DNA from: an uncultured Chitinophagaceae bacterium
Lineage (GTDB): Bacteria; Bacteroidota; Bacteroidia; Chitinophagales; Chitinophagaceae
Assembly (NCBI GenBank): GCA_937858715.1
Contig: CALLZY010000088.1
Span: 1 to 37,464 of the forward strand
Reading direction: 5' to 3'
Length of the DNA: 37,464 nt
In this document: positions 24,999-32,127 of the stretch, piece after piece
Layout of the letters: each line of letters opens with the position of its first letter
Numbering within the stretch: the stretch's first letter is position 1
Notes under the pieces: model-generated
Databases searched by the model: none
Seen by the model: the letters and a program-made list of their open reading frames with translations, nothing else
What the model was told of the DNA's origin: nothing
Translations under genes and position numbers: made by a program

Positions 24999-27470
24999 TT
25001 ATTGTTGTCCTATCCCTCCCTGCTGATTGCCGCCGCCTTCTGCTCTTTTCTTTTCATCATCAATGGCTGATTTACGTTGACGGGCTGCTTTTACCTGACT
25101 ATTGCCAAAGCGATAACTGATATTGAACTTAAACTGCTGCATTTCTCCATGACCATGTCCTTCATTGTATGCGCCTGCAAAGCTTCCATCGCCACCCCAT
25201 TGCATAGTTCTGAAAATATCGCTTATGGCAAACTTCATATTTCCTTTTCCTTTGAAAATTGTTTTTTGCAAACCTGCATCAACAAATCCCATAGGCACTG
25301 ATTTAAACAACCCTTGCCAAAGCATAGGCGATACATACAGGCCGGTTAACTCACCAGTCCATCCTTTACCCAGGTTAAATGTATTCTGCAGGTAAATGAT
25401 ATATGAAAAAGCATCCTGGTTTATAACCCTGTCACCACCGCCAAAATCAGCCTTATAACGGGAATAGTTTGAATTGACATTTACAAAAAATCCATACCAC
25501 TTATACTGAAACGGATAACTGATGTTTAAAGCCACAACATTCTGTGAAGCAAGATTTTTCTTAGTTGAGAAAGCCTTTGTCTTATCTGTCGTATCTGGCA
25601 ACTGGGCAAATATGTCTTTTACATGGCTAAAAGTAAGCTTGGTTGTTAGCTTGTATTTGTAAATATGTGTAATATCAATGCTGTTAGTGTATTGCGGCTT
25701 CAGCATCGTATTCCCCTTCATGAAAGTGTATTCATTCAGCTTAAACTCAAATGGATTTAAATCCTGGTAAGCCGGTCTGTCAATACGACGGCTATATGAT
25801 AAAGTCCACATCTTCATCGGGTTCTTGTTGAATGTAACAGCCGCACTGGGAAATACATCCGTATAACTTCTTGTAAAAGTAGAGTCGTAAGGTATCAGGC
25901 TGCCATTTTTCTCCTGAAAACCAGTAGAATTGCCTTTGGAATGAGTATTCTCAGCCCTGAGCCCGGCCTGGAACATAATGCCGTTTTTAAGTTGCTTGTT
26001 GTAGTTAACGTAAAGTGCATTTATGTTTTCTTTATAATCAAACCGGTTGCTTTTTAATGTATCAAGCACATTACCTGTTGTAAATACATCATAGCGTTTA
26101 AAGTCATTATCGGTATTTACAAACCCCACTTTACCACCAAAGCCCAGTCTGCCGCCTTTGTAATTTTTTTCATAATCTGCCTTTAGAGAGTACAGGTTAA
26201 TATCTGTTGGGGCGGTCATTTTATATATCACCCGGCTTGTTTCAGTTGTGCCGTCACCCAGGTAATAATAATTGGGTTGGTATTGATCCGATTTAATCCG
26301 GAAGAAGCCGTAATCCGCATCAATGTTCAGTTCGCTTCCGCCTGTAACAGCATAACGATAGTTCAGGTTTGTGTTCATATTGTTACGCTGCATATCGTTA
26401 TGGTTAGTGGCTTTCAGTACCCTGTTGGTTGTGCCTGTAGGCTTATAAGTAAAATACATAGGGCCATCAGTATTCAGGTCATTGCTGGCTAAGTTGCCAT
26501 TAACCACTACACCAACGGTATTCTTATTATCAATAAAATAATCAGCTCCGGCTTTAAAGCCATGTGTATTATTACGGAAAACAATAGTATTGTTTTGTAC
26601 AAAAGAGGTATCAAACTGCTCTCTGATTCCGTTCATTTCATTCCTGTACTTTCCATTGTTGTAGTTATAACTGCCAAACAGGTTTATTTTTTTGTTCCTG
26701 TAGTTTAGATTAAGACCACCGTTGAATTTTGGATAAAAACCCTGCACATAACCGGCATTTACAGAACCATTTGTTCCAAATGCTTTGTTCTTCTTCAGCT
26801 TAATATTGATTATGCCGGCGTTTCCGGCAGCCTCGTATTTGGCTGAAGGGTTTGTAATAATTTCGATTGCTTCTATCTGCGAGGACTGCATGCTCTTCAA
26901 ATAATTAGAGAGGTCGGTTCCTGACAAAGGTGTTGGCTTTCCATCAACATAAATCTGTACACCGTTTTTGCCTGCAAGGCTGATGTTTTCGTCCTTATCA
27001 ACCATTACACTCGGGCTGCGGCGCAGCAACTCCAAAGCATCGTTACCTGTTGCGTTGATGGTTCCTTCCACATTCAGGATGGTTTTATCAGCCCGCACTT
27101 CCACCATTGGTTTTTTGCTGGTTACTGTTACTCCTTTCAGGTCGCCATCGGCTTTGGCAATATTAATTTCGCCAAGATTTACATCTCCGGTGCCCGAAAC
27201 TTCAAATGTCTGAGTAAAGGAAGTTTTGTATCCAACATGCGATACACTAATAAGCATGCTTCCATATTTTGTGGTAGAAATAACAAACCGGCCATCTGCT
27301 GCTGAAGCAGCCAGTTTAATAATGGAAGAATCTTTTGCGTTTAATAAAGAAACAGTTGATTTTTCTATCCCCTTACCCTGCTGATCTTTTACAATACCGG
27401 TTACTCTTTGGGCCTTTGATGCGGCTACCGAAAGAAACAAACCGGCAAATAGCACAACTAACTTGTTCAT
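24999..27470 (-). CDS. Outer-membrane beta-barrel protein with carboxypeptidase-like and plug domains
   Basis: An 823-residue TonB-receptor-like protein of the OMP_b-brl_3 (PF14905) type. Order: signal peptide 1-20; carboxypeptidase regulatory-like repeat at about 22-100 (VTGIVKDQQGKGIEKSTVSL); plug domain at about 120-235 with LNVEGTINATGNDALELLRR, VQIYVDGKPTPL and NAGIINIKLKK; barrel from about 240; and a Gly/Gln-rich tail. Such proteins lack a SusD partner and their ligands are mostly unknown. No clear TonB box is seen. It has its own promoter at 27499-27529 and a strong terminator. It lies divergent to gcvH across a region with two palindromes. Confidence 0.92.
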   Translation of the reverse strand: MNKLVVLFAGLFLSVAASKAQRVTGIVKDQQGKGIEKSTVSLLNAKDSSIIKLAASAADGRFVISTTKYGSMLISVSHVGYKTSFTQTFEVSGTGDVNLGEINIAKADGDLKGVTVTSKKPMVEVRADKTILNVEGTINATGNDALELLRRSPSVMVDKDENISLAGKNGVQIYVDGKPTPLSGTDLSNYLKSMQSSQIEAIEIITNPSAKYEAAGNAGIINIKLKKNKAFGTNGSVNAGYVQGFYPKFNGGLNLNYRNKKINLFGSYNYNNGKYRNEMNGIREQFDTSFVQNNTIVFRNNTHGFKAGADYFIDNKNTVGVVVNGNLASNDLNTDGPMYFTYKPTGTTNRVLKATNHNDMQRNNMNTNLNYRYAVTGGSELNIDADYGFFRIKSDQYQPNYYYLGDGTTETSRVIYKMTAPTDINLYSLKADYEKNYKGGRLGFGGKVGFVNTDNDFKRYDVFTTGNVLDTLKSNRFDYKENINALYVNYNKQLKNGIMFQAGLRAENTHSKGNSTGFQEKNGSLIPYDSTFTRSYTDVFPSAAVTFNKNPMKMWTLSYSRRIDRPAYQDLNPFEFKLNEYTFMKGNTMLKPQYTNSIDITHIYKYKLTTKLTFSHVKDIFAQLPDTTDKTKAFSTKKNLASQNVVALNISYPFQYKWYGFFVNVNSNYSRYKADFGGGDRVINQDAFSYIIYLQNTFNLGKGWTGELTGLYVSPMLWQGLFKSVPMGFVDAGLQKTIFKGKGNMKFAISDIFRTMQWGGDGSFAGAYNEGHGHGEMQQFKFNISYRFGNSQVKAARQRKSAIDDEKKRAEGGGNQQGGIGQQ

Positions 27471-27498
27471 TCTTAATGGTTTTATTGGTTTTGAAGGA

Positions 27499-27529
27499 CA
27501 AAGATACCTTTACAAAAAGGCTGTTGAAA
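27499..27529 (-). promoter_or_regulatory. Predicted promoter of the OMP gene
   Basis: The minus strand has TATCTTTG at 27499-27506, an exact -7 match, 28 bases before the ATG. TTTC at 27526-27529 lies 19 bases further up, close to the -33 TTTG at the expected spacing. This is the best two-part promoter seen in the window. Confidence 0.55.
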
Positions 27530-27575
27530 AGCGATAAGCGACCAATGGTGCAAATACTGCTATGAACGGCACTGA

Positions 27576-27616
27576 TTTACCGGTAAACTGTTGCAAGGCA
27601 TTGATTCACCGGTGAA
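27576..27616. promoter_or_regulatory. Two ACCGGT-centred palindromes, candidate operators
   Basis: TTTACCGGTAAA at 27576-27587 and TTCACCGGTGAA at 27605-27616 are both perfect 12-base palindromes with the same centre, 29 bases apart centre to centre. They sit between the OMP and gcvH promoters, so a dimeric regulator could act on either. Confidence 0.45.
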
Positions 27617-27657
27617 AGCAATGATAATACTACCTGTTCATTATCATCATTTTCCCT

Positions 27658-27665
27658 TAGGTTTG
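27658..27665 (+). promoter_or_regulatory. Predicted -7 box for gcvH (TAGGTTTG)
   Basis: An exact TAnnTTTG match, 19 bases before the gcvH ATG. No clear -33 TTTG is found 19-21 bases upstream. Confidence 0.5.
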
Positions 27666-27684
27666 CAGCATAAAATTTCTGTTT

Positions 27685-28062
27685 ATGAATTTCCCCGCTA
27701 ATCTCCGCTACACGAAAGACCATGAGTGGATAAGCCTTGAAGGCAATATTGCAACTATAGGTATCACCGATTATGCTCAAAGAGAGTTGGGCGATATTGT
27801 ATATGTGGAAGTTGATACTATTGGAAAATCACTCGAAGCCGGAGAAGTTTTCGGAACCGTGGAAGCAGTTAAAACCGTTTCAGACCTTTTTCTACCCGTT
27901 GCCGGAACCATTAACGAACTTAACCCAATTCTCGCCGGAAAACCTGAGCTGGTAAACAATGATCCATACGGAGAAGGCTGGATGGTGAAGATGACAGTTA
28001 ACGATCCTGCAGATGTGGAAGCATTAATGGATGCTGCGGCTTATGAAGCTGAGGTGGGCTAA
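27685..28062 (+). CDS. gcvH: Glycine cleavage system H protein
   Basis: A 125-residue lipoyl carrier of the glycine cleavage complex; it shuttles the aminomethyl group between the P, T and L proteins. The lipoyl lysine is K63 in GTVEAVKTVSDLF. The N-terminal RYTKDHEWISLEG and the C-terminal NNDPYGEGWMVKM are typical. Length is normal. No gcvP or gcvT is nearby, which is common in Bacteroidota. Its 3' end overlaps the vanZ-like frame by 32 bases. Confidence 0.97.
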   Translation: MNFPANLRYTKDHEWISLEGNIATIGITDYAQRELGDIVYVEVDTIGKSLEAGEVFGTVEAVKTVSDLFLPVAGTINELNPILAGKPELVNNDPYGEGWMVKMTVNDPADVEALMDAAAYEAEVG

Positions 28063-28450
28063 TTTCTTTTCCTCTATTATATCTCTTTTTTTGAAAAGCA
28101 AAAGTTTTCAATACAGCGCTGCATTATTCTGGCTGTGCCTTATCACTGTATTGCTGGTTATTCCCGGAAGCAAATTCCCGAAACAAAACTGGCTCGATAA
28201 AATATGGTTTGATAAATGGGTGCATATCGGGTTGTTTGCCATACTTGTTTTTTTATGGTGCAGAACAGTAAGCAGGATTAAGGCTTTTTATTTTATCGCA
28301 GTAGCAGCCATTTTTTATGGTATCGGAATGGAGTTTGTGCAGAAACACTTTGTTTCTAACCGTGGTTTTGAAACGCTGGATATTGTTGCAGATGCGTTGG
28401 GAAGTATTTCAGGTTTGTTATATAGTTTGATGCAGTATAGAAAAAAATAA
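28031..28450 (+). CDS. VanZ-family membrane protein
   Basis: A 139-residue protein with about four membrane segments and the VanZ-like (PF04892) pattern: KWVHIGLFAILVFLW near the middle, then YGIGMEFVQKHFVSNRGFETLDIVADALGS, where the E-x-x-Q and D-x-x-A-D-x-x-G residues are conserved. VanZ in enterococci gives low-level teicoplanin resistance; the role of stand-alone homologues is not known. The start at 28031 overlaps gcvH by 32 bases; the in-frame ATG at 28043 is an alternative and also overlaps. It is probably expressed from the gcvH promoter. The 3' end lies over the T-tract of the antisense small RNA. Confidence 0.85.
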   Translation: MLRLMKLRWANFFSSIISLFLKSKSFQYSAALFWLCLITVLLVIPGSKFPKQNWLDKIWFDKWVHIGLFAILVFLWCRTVSRIKAFYFIAVAAIFYGIGMEFVQKHFVSNRGFETLDIVADALGSISGLLYSLMQYRKK

Positions 28451-28544
28451 ACCCCTGTGGAAACAGGGGTCGCAACCAAAACTAACTGCTTATGAGAAAA
28501 TTTACTGTTTTTATAGTGAGTTCAACTAATCGCTTTCAATTGTA
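28441..28544 (-). ncRNA. Predicted small RNA, about 100 nt
   Basis: On the minus strand TAACTTTG (28550-28557) matches the -7 consensus. About 75 bases later a perfect 8-base stem follows: ACCCCTGT and ACAGGGGT (28470-28451) with a four-base loop, then TTATTTTTTT (28450-28441). This is a strong intrinsic terminator with no coding gene on its strand to serve. The span has no sensible ORF on that strand. It includes the unpaired-looking stretch TTAGTTTTGGTTGCG just before the stem. It converges on vanZ, with the T-tract overlapping the end of that gene. No clear -33 element is seen, and the 5' end is a guess. Confidence 0.5.
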
Positions 28545-28557
28545 TAACGCAAAGTTA

Positions 28558-28796
28558 CTGCCAATAGTATCAATCTTCTTGTTAAGAAATATGTAAAAGC
28601 CATTTTTAAGTATTTTCTCCTATTACACTTCTGTATTCTTTCAACCCATCATTGTACACATACGATGCTTCTGTACAGGTCTTTACACAAGGAAAGCACT
28701 ATGACATCATAAATAGGGAATCAATTGTTTTTACAGTTTCCTGACAAAGAACTCTTCTTTTTCTGTTCTTACTATACCGAAATTCATGCCAAATAC
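28558..28796. other. Intergenic sequence with no recognised gene
   Basis: This is the rest of the 407-base gap between vanZ and the glycine-rich protein gene. It is AT-rich, with no exact TAnnTTTG on either strand beyond the one given for the small RNA. No ORF with family-like content was seen. Confidence 0.5.
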
Positions 28797-28830
28797 AAAA
28801 ATGCCGCCTCAATAAAGAAGCGGCATTTTT
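28797..28830 (-). terminator. Terminator of the glycine-rich protein gene
   Basis: AAAAATGCCGC at 28797-28807 pairs with GCGGCATTTTT at 28820-28830 around a 12-base loop. T-runs exist on both strands. On the minus strand it follows the stop at 28858 by 27 bases. Confidence 0.8.
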
Positions 28831-28857
28831 AATGTCTTCACAATCAATGATAAAAAG

Positions 28858-29496
28858 TTACTTAATAAACCCCTTAATCAGATCCATTAAGCCTCCGCCA
28901 CCACTTTGATTTTCAAAACTTCCCTGGGCCTTTTGGGTAAGCCCCCCGATAATGTCCTGCAAATCAAATCCTCCGCCAGAGTTGCCACCGGCATCAGCAT
29001 TGCCTCCTCCCGTAAATTGTTCCAGCAGGTTTTGCAATGAAAAACCGCCACTGCCTGAAGCTTCCTGTTGACCACCTGTTAATGAGCCTATCAGGCCATC
29101 AAGTGTGAAACCGGCATTATTGGGGTCATTGGTCTGATTGATAATTCCGTTCAGGGCATTGGGAATGAGGCTGTTTGCCACATTACTTGCCGAAGCAGGT
29201 GCCATTTTATACTTACCTACCAGTTTGCTGATGAAATAACCAACCATCATGGTAACCATTGGATTTTTTAATAATCCGCTGATACCTCCACCAGAACCGG
29301 CATTGCTGCCACCACCCTTAAATAAGTCAAGGATATTTTGAAAACCTCCACCGGCCAATACATTTTGAAAGCCGCTGGTGATAGTTTTTGTAGCATCAGC
29401 AAGCACCTCATTATTATGTTCGTTGGGAACATCCGGATTATCTACAACTGTGTCCTGGCCAAATTGTTTTACAATGTTGAATATCTGATCTAACAT
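28858..29496 (-). CDS. Glycine-rich hypothetical protein
   Basis: A 212-residue protein without a signal peptide. Gly/Ser/Asn-rich linkers (for example KGGGSNAGSGGG) join short amphipathic helices such as NVLAGGGFQNILDLF, FTLDGLIGSLTGG, GFSLQNLLEQF and GFDLQDIIGGLTQ. One more hydrophobic segment reads MVTMMVGYFISKLVGKY. The repeated phi-x-x-L-hydrophobic-helix-then-GGG layout resembles DUF937/YidB-like proteins, but I cannot assign it. It is probably cytoplasmic. It is a single gene, 59 bases after prfA on the same strand. Confidence 0.7.
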   Translation of the reverse strand: MLDQIFNIVKQFGQDTVVDNPDVPNEHNNEVLADATKTITSGFQNVLAGGGFQNILDLFKGGGSNAGSGGGISGLLKNPMVTMMVGYFISKLVGKYKMAPASASNVANSLIPNALNGIINQTNDPNNAGFTLDGLIGSLTGGQQEASGSGGFSLQNLLEQFTGGGNADAGGNSGGGFDLQDIIGGLTQKAQGSFENQSGGGGLMDLIKGFIK

Positions 29497-29555
29497 ATTA
29501 TTTGATTTAGATATGCAATATAGCCCTTTTGGAACACATCTGCAGCAAGAGGATA

Positions 29556-30620
29556 TTAATTCTGTTTTGTGAGTTTTTCAGCATTCTCTGCGAACTGCAG
29601 CGCATCTACCAGCTCGGAGATTTCGCCGTTCAGCACTGCATCTAAATTGTATAAAGTAAGGCCAATCCGGTGGTCGGTTACCCGGCCCTGCGGAAAGTTA
29701 TAAGTGCGGATTTTTGCGCTTCGGTCGCCAGTGCTCACCAAACTTTTCCTGTGACGGGCAATTTCATCTTCCTGTTTTCTTACCTGCTCTTCATACAGTT
29801 TGGTACGCAGCATTTGCATCGCTTTTTCTCTGTTGCCCAATTGCGACCGCTCTGTCTGGCAAACAACCACAGTACCTGTGGGAATATGGGTTAGCATCAC
29901 CTTAGTTTCCACCTTGTTTACATTCTGACCACCGGCTCCACCACTTCGGGCTGTTTCCATTTTCACATCGGCCGGGTTCAGTTCAAAATCCACTTCTTCT
30001 GCCTCTGGCATTACGGCTACGGTTGCCGCTGATGTGTGTACACGGCCACTGCCCTCAGTTGCGGGAACCCTCTGCACCCTGTGCACACCGCTTTCAAACT
30101 TTAATGTGCCATACACATCATCTCCGGCCACTTCGAGTTGCACTTCTTTATAGCCACCAACAGTTCCTTCATTCTCACTAAGAACAGCTGTTTTCCATCC
30201 TTTCTTTTCACAGTATTTCAGGTACATCCGCAGCAGGTCGCCTGCAAAAAGGCTGGCTTCATCGCCACCGGTTCCGGCACGGATTTCCAGAATGGCATTC
30301 TTATCATCCTGCGGATCTTTGGGTATCAATAACTGACGGATGTGTGCCTCGGCCTGCTCTTTTCTCTCTTCAAGAGCCGGTGCTTCCATCTTGGCCAGTT
30401 CCCTCATTTCTTCATCGCCGCCATCCAGTGCCTCTTTGTAGAAATCTATATCGTCGAGAATTTTCCTGTAGTCGTTATAGGCCACAACTATTTTTTCCAG
30501 GCTGCGGTATTCCTTGCTGGTTTCGGCAAATTTCTTATTGTTACCAACTATTTCGGGATTGGTAAGTGCAATGCCCAACTGGTCAAATCTTGCTTTTATG
30601 GCTTCAAGCCTGTCTAACAT
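29556..30620 (-). CDS. prfA: Peptide chain release factor 1
   Basis: A 354-residue class I release factor. The catalytic loop [14 protein letters not shown] carries G230-G231-Q232, and the codon-recognition tripeptide P186-A187-T188 (in [14 protein letters not shown]) marks it as RF1, which reads UAA and UAG, rather than RF2. It ends translation by hydrolysing peptidyl-tRNA. Length is normal. No prmC methylase gene lies in the window. A -7 box at 30682-30689 predicts a leader of about 55 bases that would begin with the hairpin at 30653-30671. Confidence 0.98.
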   Translation of the reverse strand: MLDRLEAIKARFDQLGIALTNPEIVGNNKKFAETSKEYRSLEKIVVAYNDYRKILDDIDFYKEALDGGDEEMRELAKMEAPALEERKEQAEAHIRQLLIPKDPQDDKNAILEIRAGTGGDEASLFAGDLLRMYLKYCEKKGWKTAVLSENEGTVGGYKEVQLEVAGDDVYGTLKFESGVHRVQRVPATEGSGRVHTSAATVAVMPEAEEVDFELNPADVKMETARSGGAGGQNVNKVETKVMLTHIPTGTVVVCQTERSQLGNREKAMQMLRTKLYEEQVRKQEDEIARHRKSLVSTGDRSAKIRTYNFPQGRVTDHRIGLTLYNLDAVLNGEISELVDALQFAENAEKLTKQN

Positions 30621-30652
30621 ACTAATAGAAATTCCAAATTATTAAATCACAA

Positions 30653-30671
30653 AGCCGATATAGTATCGGCT
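30653..30671 (-). promoter_or_regulatory. Hairpin in the predicted prfA leader
   Basis: AGCCGATA at 30653-30660 and TATCGGCT at 30664-30671 form a perfect 8-base stem with a three-base loop. It falls close to the expected 5' end of the prfA mRNA, with no T-tract after it. A role in mRNA stability would fit. Confidence 0.45.
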
Positions 30672-30681
30672 CCAAAGTTTG

Positions 30682-30689
30682 CAAAGGTA
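30682..30689 (-). promoter_or_regulatory. Predicted -7 box for prfA (TACCTTTG)
   Basis: An exact TAnnTTTG match on the minus strand, 61 bases before the prfA ATG. No clear -33 element is seen; the upstream sequence runs into a heptamer repeat. Confidence 0.45.
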
Positions 30690-30705
30690 GCAAAGAAATA
30701 TGGGC

Positions 30706-30740
30706 CGAATTTGGAATTTGGAATTTGTTTTTGGGAATTT
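30706..30740. repeat. Heptamer tandem repeat upstream of the amidohydrolase gene
   Basis: Five units in register: CGAATTT, GGAATTT, GGAATTT, GTTTTTG, GGAATTT. An opposite-strand copy AAATTCC lies at 30629-30635. It ends six bases before the amidohydrolase ATG. Confidence 0.65.
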
Positions 30741-30746
30741 TACACT

Positions 30747-31916
30747 ATGGCATACAAGAAATTCAAAGCGGACAAGATATTTGACGGATACCAGTTTCAT
30801 ACTGAAAAAGTATTGATAACGAAAGAAGACGGAACAATTGAAGCAATCATCCCAGCTGATGAAGCTGGTTATGATATACAGGTTTTTGAAGGCATTCTTA
30901 GTCCGGGGCTTGTTAACTGCCATTGTCACCTGGAACTCAGTCACCTGAAAAATGTAATTCCGCCGCATACCGGATTGATAGAGTTTTTATGTTCTGTTGT
31001 GACAAAAAGGGATTTCTCTCCGGAAATTGTTCAACAGGAAATAATCAAAGCTGAGCAAGAAATGTATAACAACGGCATTGTGGCTGTTGGCGACATAGGC
31101 AATACCGCAGACACGGCCGAAGTAAAAAGCCGGAGTCAAATCCGCTGGCAGAATTTTGTAGAAGTATTAAGCTTTACTGATGAGAAGGCAGAGGAACGAA
31201 TAAAACATTACCTGGAAGTTCTTTCTGCAATGACCGATAGCCGACCGGGCAACCATCAACGGTCATCTCTCGTTCCCCATGCCCCTTATACCATTTCCCA
31301 AAAAACTTTTCAACTCATCAACCAATTAACCGGCAACCAAATTATCTCCATTCATAACCAGGAACACCCGGCTGAAGATGAACTGTACAAAACCGGCGGA
31401 GGAGAATACCTGCGTTTGTTCAACGTCTTTGGAATTGAAAAATCACCATTCCCGGTAACAGGTAAAAGCAGCATCCGTTCGGTATTGCCTTATTTTAACA
31501 ACGGGCAAACTATTTTCCTCATCCACAACACTTTTATGCCGGAGGAAGACATTGTGTGGGCTAATGAATATGCCTCTGCCAACAGATTAAAATTAGTGTA
31601 CTGCCTCTGCATTAATGCCAACCTGTATATTGAAAACAAAGTGCCGCCAGTAGATTTGTTTATGAAACATAACTGCCATATCGTTCTCGGCACCGACAGC
31701 TACAGCAGCAACTGGCAACTGAGTATTGTCAAAGAAATGGAAGCTATCCATAAGCATTTTCCCCATATCCAAAAGGAAACGATTATGAAATGGGCTACAC
31801 TTAACGGGGCCAAAGCACTACAGTGGAACGAAGGACTGGGTAGTTTTGAAAAAGGAAAGAAGCCGGGAGTGGTATTGTTGAATAATGAATTAACAGAATC
31901 ATTACGGATATTATAG
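30747..31916 (+). CDS. Amidohydrolase-family deaminase-like enzyme
   Basis: A 389-residue metal-dependent hydrolase of the COG0402 type (deaminases of adenosine-like or guanine-like compounds). Motifs: NCHCHLELSH (H59, H61), VPHAPYTIS, SIHNQEHPAEDE, FLIHNTFM, and the catalytic Asp in LGTDSYSSNW. The C-terminal barrel-closing part reads GSFEKGKKPGVVLLN. I start at 30747; the frame from 30711 would add 12 residues from the heptamer repeat. The HCHLEL form is common in Bacteroidota; a role as aminodeoxyfutalosine deaminase in menaquinone synthesis is possible but not shown. Divergent from prfA. Confidence 0.85.
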   Translation: MAYKKFKADKIFDGYQFHTEKVLITKEDGTIEAIIPADEAGYDIQVFEGILSPGLVNCHCHLELSHLKNVIPPHTGLIEFLCSVVTKRDFSPEIVQQEIIKAEQEMYNNGIVAVGDIGNTADTAEVKSRSQIRWQNFVEVLSFTDEKAEERIKHYLEVLSAMTDSRPGNHQRSSLVPHAPYTISQKTFQLINQLTGNQIISIHNQEHPAEDELYKTGGGEYLRLFNVFGIEKSPFPVTGKSSIRSVLPYFNNGQTIFLIHNTFMPEEDIVWANEYASANRLKLVYCLCINANLYIENKVPPVDLFMKHNCHIVLGTDSYSSNWQLSIVKEMEAIHKHFPHIQKETIMKWATLNGAKALQWNEGLGSFEKGKKPGVVLLNNELTESLRIL

Positions 31917-32127
31917 AAATAAATAGCTTTTATAATTAACTAACCCGTTAACGGAGTCTTTTAATCCCTTGACTCAAGGCCCTACGGGCGGATCTTTGGT
32001 AAATAAATTAAGTAGTGCTGGTTGAATTAGCCCCAGCGGATCGAAACAATAATAAAGTATCCCCCTTCTTGACGCTTATTTAATTAACCTTTTCAAGGTG
32101 TTAGATTGGCCTACTTCTATAATTTTA
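31917..32127. other. 211-base intergenic region with short dyads
   Basis: Contains the palindrome CCGTTAACGG (31945-31954), the dyad CTTGACTCAAG, then GCCCTACGGGC, and a 5-base pairing GCTGG/CCAGC further on. No strong terminator is seen for the amidohydrolase gene. The minus strand shows short protein-like text interrupted by a stop, suggesting a degraded or repeated element. Confidence 0.4.

Noticed and set aside
28492-28596. 34-codon ORF beginning MRKFTVFIVSSTNRF on the plus strand
   Set aside because: No recognisable family and no promoter; it lies opposite the predicted small RNA, whose signals are stronger.
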